Source of the DNA: Pteria penguin
Lineage: Eukaryota; Mollusca; Bivalvia; Pterioida; Pteriidae
DNA length: 64,000 bases
Assembly (NCBI GenBank): GCA_035048485.1
Contig: CM068588.1
Location: forward strand, 24,016,324 to 24,080,323
Direction: 5' to 3'
Of the stretch, positions 1 through 11,345 are shown one piece after another. The first letter of the stretch is position 1, and each line of letters begins with the position of its first letter. The notes beneath the pieces are model-generated. The model did not search any database and was not told the DNA's origin. It was given only the letters and a program-made list of their open reading frames with translations. The position numbers and the translations under genes were made by a program.

Positions 1-235
1 AATGAAACATACTGAACTCATTAGTTATTGCAGAATGATTTCTTTAACATGCTTTTTAATGATGTGGGGAAACAGTCTCAACTGCAAAATTAAAACAAGA
101 AAATAAAACGCGAAAAACCTCGAAACAAAAGAAATAAAACAAAATAGCTAGGAAATCAACCAACCAGACAGAAAAAATATAAAAAAAATCAGAAGATATA
201 GTGAGTCATAGATTTCGAAACGATGTCATCCAGAT

Positions 236-1170
236 GTTGAACTTTCTTATCGATAACATTTTTGTGGTGATTGGAGGATAGAATTTTCAACAAATTGTCG
301 GCATTCCAATGGGCATTAACTGTGTCCCGCTTCTGGCTGATATATTCATTTACTCATACGATCTGAATTCATTCAGTCTATGTTTTCGCAAGGAAAGAAA
401 AAATTGGCTCCTGGCTTCAGTTTCACTTACAGATATATAGATAACTTTCTTTCAATTAATAATCCTTTATTCGCGGATTACCTTAGCATAATCTATCGAA
501 GTGAACTGGAGGTCAAAGAAACCACAGAAAGTAGTAATTCTACTTCGTTTTTAGATATTATGTTGTCTTTCGACACTAATGGTCAATTGAAAACCTCACT
601 CTATGACAAACGTGACGATTTCAATTTTGCTATCACGAACTTCCCTTTCATAAGTAGTAACATTCCATCATCGCCCGCATACGGCGTATTCATATCTCAG
701 TTAATACGTTATTCCAGAGCATGTTCAAATTAAAATGACTTTGTTCTGAGGGCTAGGCAACTTTCAGATCAGCTACTCAACCAGGGTTATATATGTGCTA
801 GACTAGGACTGAGGAAGTTCTATGGTCGTTACGAGACTCTTATTACTCCATATGATATCTCGTTATCCAGACTTTTAAATGATCTTCTGGACTGAGACCG
901 ATTCCGATCATCTTACACAGATTTGACACCTTTTATACTAGAAGGTTACCTACTTTGACTTCTCCATATACAAATATATATGGAATTTACACGATTTGAC
1001 TCTATCCACTGGGTATATGTGACAGGTGTTGCTAGCAAGCAGGAGATGCTCACTCTACCCGACACCTGATCTCACTCCATCATAGGGGTTCACATATGCT
1101 CTTCAAGTAGATATATTTTATTTTCCACTTGGTTTTCATTTTCACTTATTTTGTGTGTCCTTTGGTTTCA
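236..1170 (+). pseudogene. Degraded reverse transcriptase of a Penelope-like retroelement, copy 1
   Basis: Broken reverse-transcriptase remnant. Around 290-350 the plus strand reads a GIPMG-INC-PLLADIF-YSY block in one frame, after an in-frame stop near 284. The frame then shifts into an open stretch at 380-733 carrying the catalytic region FTYRYIDN, then LYDKRDDFNF, NFPF-SSNIP and PAYGVFISQLIRYSRAC. Another shift near 731 leads to LLNQGYICARL and LRKFYGRY, ending at a stop near 894. Shared motifs recall RT proteins common in mollusc and coral genomes, which I place among Penelope-like elements from memory. The YxDD active site reads YIDN, so the second catalytic aspartate is lost. With at least two frameshifts and a stop, it cannot make active enzyme. 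The 3' tail to about 1170 resembles the noncoding end of such elements. The RT call is firm, the superfamily less so. Confidence 0.7.
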
Positions 1171-2085
1171 TTATTTTCGGACATATGGTTTGGATTTATC
1201 CATCATCTTTACATCTAATTTACCATACAATCAATGTTATAAAAGAGGCATGTAATTCAAATCTACCCAAAGGTAAACAAGTACAGACAAAATTATCCAC
1301 AAAGTACATTTTAGGTGAATTTATTGTATAAAGTGTAGACATCAGTCTACAGATGATAGTAGATCTAGATATATCACAAAACGGAAAATACAACTAAAAG
1401 TCTGAACACATGAGCAAACAATGCATTGTTGTAAACAATGGACTAGTACATCCTACTTTATGTGCACTCAACTTGGCAGTTGAAAATGAAATCTGCTAAA
1501 TTAAAGCCTAATTTGTGTATCAAATATTGTTGAAATATTAAACTTAACAAAATAATTTCCCATCATTGAAGTAAGTATTAATACGGAATATCGTAACTAA
1601 AATAACGTCAACACACACGTTCACTTTGTGATTGTTATGACGTCATATGATTATGACGTAAGTTGCCCACATAAAAGTGCCCACATCTAGAACAATGGAT
1701 TTGGTAGGTGACTAAATGCAAACTGTGACGGGATTTTAGTAGTTGTGATACTCATGTTTGACGGTAAACACTCCGATAAGAGGTCTACAGAGCATACATG
1801 AAATTCTCCCGACCCGGACAGATTTCTGAATGTGTTTGATGGAAAAGGTCACAAATAGATTTACTGTGGCATGATACTGTATTCTGCAAGACAAAGTGCC
1901 CGAAATGTTAAAATCTTCAAAGAAATTTTATCTATATGACATTGGAATACATCAATTCATGTAAAAAAACAAAAAACAAAACCAAAGCCTTAAGCTGGAG
2001 TGACATTGCAAGGGCTATCAAAAAGGAGTATCCTACTTTATACATAACATTCTTTTAGAGACAAAAGTTTTACTAAAATTGCATC
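1171..2085. other. Intergenic, downstream of the ninjurin gene
   Basis: No coding exon seen. The only structure noted is a full TGACGTCA palindrome at about 1638-1645 followed some 9 bases later by a TGACGTAA half, both resembling CREB/ATF sites. The stretch lies downstream of the minus-strand ninjurin gene. Confidence 0.4.
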
Positions 2086-2517
2086 TTACTTGGATGTAAG
2101 TCCAAATGCAGTGATCGTTATATTAATCAATATCGATGCAAAGACTAAGCTCAGACTTACAATGTCTATATTATCAATAGATTTGTTGATCTTTGTGTTG
2201 CAGCACAGTTTTCCTGATTCACGAGATTCCCGGACGATACTGGTCTTTCCTTCTCGTCCATTGTTCTGCTCCAATTCTTTTTCTAGTTTCCATTTCACAA
2301 GCATAAGGACGCCGAAGATAATTTGTAGTAGTAATGACAAGCATATTAAGACGATGAGAAGACTGAAGCGGTAAAGTTTAGTAGAATCAGGTCCAAGGTC
2401 AAGGACAGCTTTTAGTTGAGACATGTTCGCCATAAAAAGACCAGCATCAAAACAACTTGAAATGAATCTTTTCCTGGCGGCAAATGTATTAAGTGTAGGC
2501 CTTCCATCAGTCTCATC
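2086..2517 (-). CDS. Ninjurin-like gene, last exon
   Basis: Acceptor AAACAG|GATGAG at 2518 and TAA stop at 2086-2088. It carries both transmembrane helices and the MAN-SQLKAV signature. The pyrimidine tract before the acceptor is poor, so the 5' edge could move by a few codons. Confidence 0.8.
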   Translation of the reverse strand, partial: DETDGRPTLNTFAARKRFISSCFDAGLFMANMSQLKAVLDLGPDSTKLYRFSLLIVLICLSLLLQIIFGVLMLVKWKLEKELEQNNGREGKTSIVRESRESGKLCCNTKINKSIDNIDIVSLSLVFASILINITITAFGLTSK

Positions 2518-2733
2518 CTGTTTAAATCCATTTAAATAGTTGATATTTAATAATTTTTTTTATTTTCGTATAAAAGATGAATGCTTGGATATATCAACAT
2601 TGAGTTAATGTACCTGATGCATGCATAGATGCCAACATTAGTAATTGTTCCGCATATATACATGCTTTTATCAATATATCAACATTAAATCATTGTGTCA
2701 AATATATGCAGCCATATATTCCAGTATAAATAA

Positions 2734-2794
<61 letters not shown>

Positions 2795-2926
2795 TGTGTG
2801 TGTGTGTGTGTGTGTGTGTGTTGTAAATTAAATAATCGATCAACGAAATGCGGCAGATACGATACTTACATCAAATAACCCATCTACGACATCTTCTCCG
2901 GATTCGTCATTTGCTATTATCAGCTT
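2086..2926 (-). CDS. Ninjurin-family membrane protein (3' part of gene, two exons)
   Basis: Two minus-strand exons, 2870-2926 and 2086-2517, joined in phase 0, code the last 162 residues of a ninjurin-like protein. Ninjurins are small plasma-membrane proteins with two hydrophobic helices; vertebrate NINJ1 acts in adhesion and, by oligomerising, in plasma-membrane rupture during lytic cell death. Seen here: an acidic N-terminal stretch, TLNTFAARKRF, SCFDAGLFMANMSQLKAVLD (the family's MAN-SQLKAV signature), a first hydrophobic helix LYRFSLLIVLICLSLLLQII, a polar insert of about 40 residues with two adjacent cysteines, then a second helix ending NITITAFGL and a stop. The SQLKAV and ITAFG anchors match the family at the expected spacing apart from the longer loop. 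The initiator exon was not found and should lie above 2926. The family call is strong; orthology to a particular NINJ is not claimed. Confidence 0.82.
2733..2820. repeat. (TG)n microsatellite
   Basis: About 44 TG dinucleotides broken once by TACG, inside the last ninjurin intron. The cysteine/valine-rich frame across it is an artefact of the repeat. Confidence 0.98.
2870..2926 (-). CDS. Ninjurin-like gene, penultimate exon
   Basis: 57 nt coding an acidic segment ending DVVDGLFD, with a good donor GAT|GTAAGTATCG. It joins the next exon in phase 0, continuing DETDGRPTLN. The upstream acceptor TTATTAG is inferred because an in-frame TAG lies just before it. Confidence 0.55.
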
Positions 2927-2930
2927 CTAA

Positions 2931-4042
2931 TAACATGTAAGACGATATCATAATACATAATAGATATAGGGCATACAGTTATGTTACGTGTAACACATGT
3001 AAAATTACACAATAAACTTATATGGCAAAGTGGCAAAAGCAATACTAAAAATGAAGGAAAGACGAAACAAGTTTCGAAAAACAATGAGAATAATTACATG
3101 GGATGATATACCTTGACTTATGATTGTTGAACGGAATCACAACAATCCATGTAAATATACGCAAATGAAAAGACATGTGGAAAATCAGGACCCAGTCGTT
3201 TAAAACATTAAACAGTGGTTATAGAAAATACGTTGTAAAATTTTGATAAATAAAAGCTTAATTTGTAAAGTCATTGTCTCAATATTCGAATTACAATGAT
3301 TTACATTGAATACATTATCAAAAATAATTTCACTTTTATGAAACTCTAAAATGAACATCGAAATCTGATGGTTTATTGGGACAATTATTGAAGACATAAG
3401 TATGTAAGATATCTTAAGTAAATATATGATCTGAAGGTATCAGAAACACTTATACTTTGATTTATATTCGTGTTCCCTTTTATTGCTTTCATTATCAATG
3501 CCTATATCAAATGGATGTACAGTATATGTTTTACAAAGTAACTTAAACTAAATCAGATAAAAAAAATCCAAGATTTTAAATGTCAAATTTTCCATCAAGA
3601 TTTAAAAGGATTATGCAAAGTATTATATACACGTTTCTGATACAAAATCTTAGAGGAAGAGGATATAAATTTAACCTTATTTGTCATCACATCCAACATG
3701 TTTGTTTTCTCGAGATAAAAATGAAATACTGCAAGGCAAAGTCTACGAAATACAAAGTGTATTTTTATTTTGTTACAAATAATATTCTTGTAACGGAAGT
3801 CTTACCGTTGCCTTATTCGATGTGGTCTTTATCATAGCTGTTTCAGACATCAAGACTGGCTTCGTGTGTTAATATCTTGAGTTGAGGTTTCATCGAACTT
3901 TGATTTTTGCTATTGAATGTTTCCCAGATAAACCACTTGAACTCAATACTGGGTTGGACGGATGTGGGTTTAACATTGCGATTGGAACTCAATATAGATT
4001 CTCATCAATGACAAGTATCTGAAGTGCTTAGGAAGTCAAAGT
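2931..4042. other. Intergenic, nothing recognised
   Basis: AT-rich sequence with only short open frames that match nothing I know. The missing 5' exon of the ninjurin gene could lie here or above, but I could not identify it. Confidence 0.4.
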
Positions 4043-4124
4043 GTGTGTAAGTATTTGTGTGTGTATGTGTGTGTGCGTATGTCTGTGTGCGTGCGTGTGT
4101 GTGTGTGTGTATGTGTGTGTTGGG
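4043..4124. repeat. Imperfect (GT)n microsatellite
   Basis: GT-rich run interrupted by GTAT, GCGT and GTCT variants. Confidence 0.9.
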
Positions 4125-4839
4125 GGATATTCATGACCGAGATGTTAGAATTTATAATACACATTATGCATGTATGTGGAGACATAATGAAGATCAGCGT
4201 CAGTTGCTCAAAACATTCTCCATTGGTTAAAAAACAGTTGGTATTTTTTTTAAAGTTTAAATTTGCAATGCGACTGTGAAAAATGCTAAGATATCGAGCA
4301 GAAATCAGTAAGAAACGTCTACGAGACAATATAACAGTATCGGATATCATGGACCCCTGGAAAATTTAGAAAAGGAATAAGATAAGGGAGGAGTAAGTAT
4401 CCCCTGCTGACGGGTTATACCCGCCGTGATCATATTGGATTATGCAAACTAGTAGTCATCTCCAGTGGTAACTTTATAATCGTTGTCACAATAATCAGAA
4501 GAAATTCATGATGATGATATAATGCGATATTGCATTATCATTGTATACAAGGTTTTACAAGAACCACAATGAATAAAAATGAGAAAGTGAAAATGTCAGA
4601 CAATATTTCCTATATGGACAAATAAGGTCTTTATAGCGACCGTAACATTTGTTTGACTTGGTAAATGAAAAACATCTTAGTGTGAAGCGCTAGCATATCA
4701 AATCATTTGAGGCAGATAGACACCAGAAGCAGACAATAACGGAATTATTACTTCACGTCTATGGAAAGTTTAGACTAGGAAAACTGAAATCGGCACGTTT
4801 GTCTTATAGTGAAGTATTAAGTTCAAAGTATTGTTTGGT

Positions 4840-5003
4840 GCAAGCTTGATGTAGTGTTTAAGCGCTTGGCTTCCGGTGCCTACGATCCAGGTTCGATTCC
4901 CGGGTTGTGCCACTATGTTTAAAAGGTTTGTAACTCCTGCTTCCATGTCGCGGTATAACTGAAAAATTGTTGAAAGCGATGTAAAACACAACCAACCAAC
5001 CAA
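4840..5003 (+). mobile_element. tRNA-derived SINE (family A), older copy
   Basis: The tRNA-like head has an A-box-like GATGTAGTGTTTAAGCG and a B box GGTTCGATTCC near 4890-4900. It is followed by a body (CACTATGTTTAA-AGGTT, TCCATGTCGCGGTATAACTG, GAAAGCGATGTAAAACAC) and an ACCAACCAACC tail. Three younger copies lie at 60.5-63.1 kb. This copy has more substitutions and no clear target duplication. Confidence 0.85.
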
Positions 5004-6180
5004 AGTTTTGTTCAGTATATAGTAAAAGATCGAAGATCTTAAGCTACGATTTACTGTTCTTTTAAAAACGTTTTTCCACTCATTATTTATCGGTTTGACA
5101 CTTTGAAAATAAGATTTGGAAGTGCGGAATGAGTTTGATTAAAGATTGATTTTACAATATTTGATCTTTTTAAGAAAAAATAGGATTCTCCCTTTTATGT
5201 ACTTGTACCAGTTCCTACTATGTCAAGATGTACCGTGTAAATGTTAAAATTAAATGGTAATTACCGTTGGAAATTCGACAAACTTTCCAGGAAACAACAT
5301 AAACTATTGGTATTGTCCAAAATATCATATCAAATATGTAAAGGTATTAAGCATGTAAAACATGTCAAAATATAATAAATAATATTATTGCTACATAATT
5401 ACAAATAACAAACTCGTCTCCGAGAACAGACATAATGCGCGTTTTTGTGAAAAGATGATGATGATGTTGTTGTTGTTGTCGTTTGTTACATTCAGGAAAA
5501 TGAAATGCATATAGTTCACTACATTAATACAAGAGTGCATTATTGTTACTATATCATACTTCAGTTCATAAATACAAAGCTCAAAACTTTTGGGTCGTGA
5601 AATTGGAAAAATTAAAGATATTTTGGACGACCTATTTTATATTTACTGAAATTTTATGTTGTTTTTAACGATCCGACGAATGCAAATTTCATATCCTGTT
5701 TAAATCAGTATACACATGTAAAGGAAGTAAATGCTTGACCTAAACAGTCCTGGCGTAGAATTCTTAACCTTTTCATTATACTATATTTGGTCTTATGCGA
5801 CCAAAGTTTGTATTAAGATGACATGATATCAGGAAATTCACAACATGCATATTGCTTTATATATAAATTAAATCTACACATTTCATTTGCTTCTTGCTTT
5901 ATCAATACTTAATTCTCATTTTTCTTGATGTCTTTGAATTTTTTAAAAATGGATTATGAACATTATAGATTTGGTCTTTTCTTTAGATCATAAGCATACA
6001 ACAAATAAAAAGTAAGTTATAAATACTGGTCATTCACAATGAGAAGCACACATGACAACAAAACATATACACAGAATATTTTGTGAAATGGAAATATTGA
6101 AATCACCACAAACCAAAGGGTCATAAACCCAAGTCAAAACTTAAAAGACAGACTCTCCAATTATCTAGAATATTTTCTCA
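5004..6180. other. Intergenic, nothing recognised
   Basis: AT-rich sequence without recognisable exons, long open frames or tandem structure apart from a short (GAT)/(GTT) run near 5454-5480. Confidence 0.4.
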
Positions 6181-6276
6181 AGTAGAAATGGCAACCGCAA
6201 ATTCCAGTTTAGTACACCGAAACTGGTGTTATGAAGATGTTGACTTTTATGAGGAAAGGTTTCGCGACAAAGTTTC

Positions 6277-6560
6277 TGAATTTTAATGGGCACCACCTGT
6301 GCCCCGCCCCTCGCTGACATATTCCTTTACTCATACGAATCTCATTTTATTCAGTCTTGCTCTCTAACGGAAGGAAGCAATTAGCCATTCTGTTCACATA
6401 AAGACATGTGGATGACTTATTCTCAATTAACAATACTTTTCATTCACGCATTACCTCACCTTTATCTATGCAACTGAACAAGAAGTAACAGAAACCACTT
6501 AGAGCAAACCTTCTACTTCGTATTCAGACTGACATGCTTCGAATGAGAATAGCAATGTAA
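6277..6560 (+). pseudogene. Degraded reverse transcriptase, copy 2
   Basis: A second, more decayed relic of the element at 236-1170. It reads MGTTCAPPLADIFLYSYES, shifts frame, then reads RHVDDLFSINNT followed by stops. The VDD catalytic pair is still legible here, unlike copy 1, but the surrounding frame is destroyed. It is too decayed to tell whether it is a separate insertion or an old duplication. Confidence 0.55.
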
Positions 6561-6639
6561 CATTGTATCGTTGAAGGCAGAACCATAGATGCGAGATACT
6601 TTTCCCGTACCATGCTAGGTTGCTAGGAGGCAGCAGTGT

Positions 6640-8130
6640 CGTTTATGCTATTTCTGGTCCATTGAATAGTTTCCCTCCTCATTGCTGATTTTTGTAGTGC
6701 TTGCTAATTCGAAATATCTTGTCCAGCACTAGAAAGAAACAGTTACAAAGTGTGTCTTACTATAAGATATAATAGACTATATTTATTAGCCTTAAGTGAA
6801 TTGAAGGAAGAAGTGAGAATACGAATCGGAGAAAGAAAGGCATTTGATATTTTCATAAAAGCTCCTTTTATTGATTGCCAGAACTACTGGATGGCACATT
6901 CAAATGCAATGCACAAATTGCTTCTCCGTGTTTGATATTACATGGTACACGTAGCAATGCCCTCACTGGGAGTGTAAAATCACGGAGTTATTGAAAAGAC
7001 TTGCATGCACTATAACACAAAGTGGAAAAATGTCAGGTACTAAAACGCATTTGTTTTAATCGAATTTATATTATTTTATGACATTTTATGTCATGCTTAT
7101 TCCTTCTTGGAACCTATCTTTATCTCTTATTCTTATATAACCTTTGAATCACTGTTTTCATGGCCGCCAGTAAGAGTTTAGAGCTCTATAAAACGGTTTA
7201 CGATACTGTTATCAACTGGTCGCGAGTGAGAATAAATATAGAACATATATACCTTATAATTTAGTGCACCATATGCGCATTTCGACAACTTATGTCTCTT
7301 CAGTGATGCTCGTGGCCAAATGATTGGAATTCTCAAAATATATAAATTTTTAAGAGCAGTGTGGAAACAGAAATGACTGAGAAGTGAACCAAAGAATCTA
7401 TCTAAGGACAGAGCTATGCATGAGGGAGATACTCCTTAGTTTTAGAGCGATTTACTTAATTTGATGACTGAAAATTTGAAGTATATATCTCATGCGAATA
7501 CAAAAGCACTGAAAACTAGACTTATGATGCCCTCGGGACCTATCAGTCCACCAGCAGTGACACCAGCTTAGTGGTTATAATAAATATAGAACATATATAC
7601 CTTATGATTTAGAAATTATTGCCCAGAAAACTGTTTACCATACTGTTTGTCGACTGGTCAAAAGTGGAATGTAGGGCAATGTAAAACTGTTAACCATATT
7701 ATTTGTACACTGGTCGTCAGCGAGATGATAGGGCACATAAAATGGTTTATTTTGTTTTTCTGTATATTGATTTCCATGTCATACTTCCTCTTTTTTAGGG
7801 CCGTGATTGTCCATTGTTATTTTACATTATTTCTTATGATATCTTTGTATCTTACTTAACTTTGTGTTTTAATCGGATCGGTAACTCAGGTTTTGTTTGT
7901 TTTTTTTTTACTCACCATGAATTTTAAATTATAAGGTTTCTAATACATTTCACTACGTACACGAGAAAATTACATGTAAAACTATCAACGGTAATTCTGT
8001 TACGAGAATTTTATGTCCCTATTTCTGGTATAATAAGAAAACGTCCAGAACTAGTTTTGGAAATTCGAACTGGAACCATTTAATAACGCCAAAGGACAGA
8101 ACAGAGTACATAATAGATGCACAATACGAG
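6640..8130. other. Intergenic with a diverged short duplication
   Basis: No gene seen. A diverged direct duplication is visible: the AATAAATATAGAACATATAT stretch at about 7231-7250 recurs near 7579-7598, and the neighbouring TTTACGATACTG-TCAACTGGTC motif (about 7198) recurs as TTTACCATACTG-TCGACTGGTC near 7633. The open frames at 6750-6935 and 7647-7859 are short and unrecognised. Confidence 0.45.
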
Positions 8131-8149
8131 CGTATACTGTGAAAGACGG

Positions 8150-9615
8150 CACAGAGTAGCATCGGAGTACACTATGCAATACGGGAAACAGTATCATTAA
8201 AATACACTATATAATACGGGAAACAGTATCATTGAAATACACTATATAATACGGGAAAGGGTGTTATTGGAATACATAATGCAATACAGGAAACAGTATT
8301 ATTGAAATACACTATATAATAAGGGAAAGGGTGTTATTGGAATACATAATGCAATACAGGAAACAGTATCATTGAAATACACTATATAATAAGGGAAAGG
8401 GTGTTATTGGAATACATAATGCAATACAGGAAACAGTATCATTGAAATACACTATACAATACGGGAAAGGGTGTTACTGGAATACACTGCACAATATGGG
8501 AAACAGTATCATTGAAATACACTACACAACACGGGAAAGGGTGTTGTTGGAATACACAATACAAGACGGGAAACAGTATCATTGAAAAACACTACGAGAA
8601 AAGGTGTTATTAGAATACATAATGCAATACAGAACACAGTATCATTGAAATATACTATACAATACGGGGAAGAGTGTTATCGGAATACACTGTAGAATAT
8701 GGGAAACAGTATCATTGAAATATACTATACAATACGGGGAAGAGTGTTATCGGAATACACTGTAGAATATGGGAAACAGTATCATTGAAATATACTATAC
8801 AATACGGGGAAGAGTGTTATTGGAATACACAATACAATACGGGAAACAGTATCATTGAAATACACTATACAATACGGGAAAGGGTGTTATTGGAATACAC
8901 TATACAATACGGGAAACAGTATCATCGGAATACACTATACAATACGGGAAAGACTGTCATCTGAATACACTATACAATACGGGAAAGACTGTCATCGGAA
9001 TACACTTTACAATACGGGAAACAGTATCATCGGAATACACTATACAATATGGGAAAGACTGTCATCGGAATACACTATACAATACGGGAAACAGTATCAT
9101 CGGAATACACTATACAATATGGGAAAGACTGTCATCGGAATACACTATACAATACGGGAAACAGTATCATCGGAATACACTATACAATATGGGAAAGACT
9201 GTCATCGGAATACACTATACAATACGGGAAACAGTATCATCGGAATACACTATACAATATGGGAAACAGTATCATCGGAATACACTATAGAATATGGGAA
9301 AGAGTGTTCTCGGAATACACTATACAATACGGGAAACAGTATCATCGGAATACACTATACCATACGGGAAAGACTGTCATCGGAATACACTATATAATAC
9401 GGGAAAGACTGTCATCGGAATACACTATACAATACGGGAAAGACTGTCATCGGAATACACTATACAATATGGGAAAGAGTGTTCTCGGAATACACTATAC
9501 AATATGGGAAATTGTGTTATCGGAATACACTATGCAACGCGGCAAAGGGTGTTATTTGAATACACTATACAATACAAGAAAGGGTGTTATTGGAATACAC
9601 TACAATACGGGGAAA
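8150..9615. repeat. 35-bp satellite, about 41 units
   Basis: Tandem array with consensus CGGAATACACTATACAATAC followed by GGGAAACAGTATCAT (35 bp). The upstream part (8150-8850) is more diverged and alternates CAGTATCAT and GGGTGTTATTG variants as 70-bp dimers; 8900-9500 is more homogeneous. Because 35 is not a multiple of 3 and the unit lacks stops, overlapping frames of 122-190 codons stay open with a 35-residue period. I treat these as non-coding. Confidence 0.93.
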
Positions 9616-10680
9616 GATTAACAATACTATATTATCTAGTCTTTGATTTTTTTTTATTTTGAAGCACGAGATCTCCCTCATAACAATACAAATACCGTTT
9701 CGCTGTAAGGGAGCCCAGTTAGTAAATACTGACGTCCTGCGTTTGTGACAGGAAGATCCCAAGGTCGGGTTTCACCGTGGCAACTGGATTTCGTATTGTG
9801 TACCTTGACAAGGCACCTAGTTCACATTGTCTTTGTTTACCCAACTATAAACAGGGGTACTGGTAGGTTGGAATTTCGCCAAGGAAGGGGGATCGGACTC
9901 GCATCCGAGCATAGATAACCGGATATAATCTTCGGTCTTGCCAGCCTTCATGGCTTATAGGAAACCCGACTTCGTGAGTCATTGAAGGAGTTATCCGAAA
10001 TACCCCTTAGAACCTGTTTGTAGGATGTTAAAGAGGTTATGGGTACGTATTACACTGCTCTCATTATTTTCGCTGTAATCCAGATGTGCTGTCATCTATC
10101 TACGACGTCAATCATTAAACAGTTCTCTTATTCATCTATGATGAATTTATTTAATAATACTACAGGCTCTATCAAGCTTCCCTCACTTTTTTTTCATAAT
10201 GTTGCAGGTCGTTTGATACCTTACATTGCTTGGTAACCCAAAACAAAACATTATACAGATGTAACGTATATATTTTTGATAACAAAAAGAGACTATAGTT
10301 GACTTTCTATGCTGAATTACAAAATCAGACGCACGGACGGGCAAACGTAAGACGAAGTATTATTGCATAAATCTAGCAAAAATAGAACCAAAACTTAGTG
10401 GCAGATGACAAGATCAATTGCCGACCATTCTACATGTCCCAAATTGGGTTTTCAATTTAGACAAAGTATTTTAGCATTTTGAGTGTATTTAGCCTCAAAA
10501 CCTCTTTTATTTTCATTTAAAACTCTAACGGTGTTCTTCTGGTTCCAGTTGTGTCAGATGTTTTTGAGATTAGTAACCTCCTGCATTCACGTCCAAAAAA
10601 TATCTTGGAACACAAAATAAAGGAAAGGATATCTGTTTCAGTCGTACCCCTAAAAGCATACTTTGTATAAAGATGATAGT
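9616..10680. other. Intergenic, moderately complex sequence without gene
   Basis: 9700-10030 is less AT-rich than its neighbours and may be an old interspersed repeat, but I found no ends or coding content. No exon recognised. Confidence 0.35.
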
Positions 10681-11345
10681 TATGCTCAGAGGCATAACAA
10701 AACTAGAGCATGTTCGTAAAACATATGCCCTCACATAGGCTTCATTCATAGGAGCAACAAAGCTTTCCTAAATTGTAAGTGTCATGGGCCATAACTTCTA
10801 TAAATATTACTAGTAGGGTAGTATTGCTTTTTGACATATTGACCTTAAAATCTATAGGCATCATTCCCTTTTGTTCAGATTTTAAATTACCTCTGTTTAA
10901 CAGAACTTGATCTGTAAGATATGTGAAATATGATCAAGCTTTGATGAGCATTTCATGATATACATGTATGATTATCACTTTGAAACATATAATTTCAATC
11001 TTATCTATCAGCTGTGACCTTGACTTTTGACCTCAAAATCAATAGGGTTTTTCCTCTTTTGATAAGTAAGCTTATATCCAAATTTGGTTTAAATATGATG
11101 AAATGTACTCGAGTTCTCATTCGAAAACCAATAATTAGTCTATTTTTGTCAGCTGTGAACTTGCCCTTTGACCTTCTGACCCCAAACCATTAGAGTTCTT
11201 CCTCTATTGATAACTATGCCTATGTCCAAATTTGGTTTGAATATGTTGAAATGTACTTGAGTTATCATCCGGAAACCAATTTGTGACCCAAGGAGTGATA
11301 AAGCAAACACTTAATGTCCCATGCCATACCTGGCTGGGGCATAAA
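10680..11345. repeat. Interspersed repeat rich in TGACCTTGAC motifs
   Basis: Contains GTAAAACATATGCC at its start, several TGACCTTGACTTTTGACC/CCAAATTTGGTT stretches, and ends with TGGCTGGGGCATAA. Related stretches recur near 20,330-20,760 and 22,210-22,830. Such repeats are common in bivalves. Its transposition class is not evident. Confidence 0.6.

Noticed and set aside
2645..2878. Cysteine/valine-rich peptide across the TG repeat
   Set aside because: The frame is the (TG)n microsatellite in the ninjurin intron.
4890..4902. tRNA gene from the B box GGTTCGATTCC (also at 14.1, 60.5, 61.0 and 63.0 kb)
   Set aside because: Each is followed by a conserved non-tRNA body and tail, several have SINE target duplications, and no proper acceptor stem folds.
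8855..9662. Three overlapping plus-strand open frames of 122-190 codons as repeat-protein genes
   Set aside because: They are frames of the same 35-bp satellite, with identical repeats in each frame, and no signal, start context or non-repeat domain.
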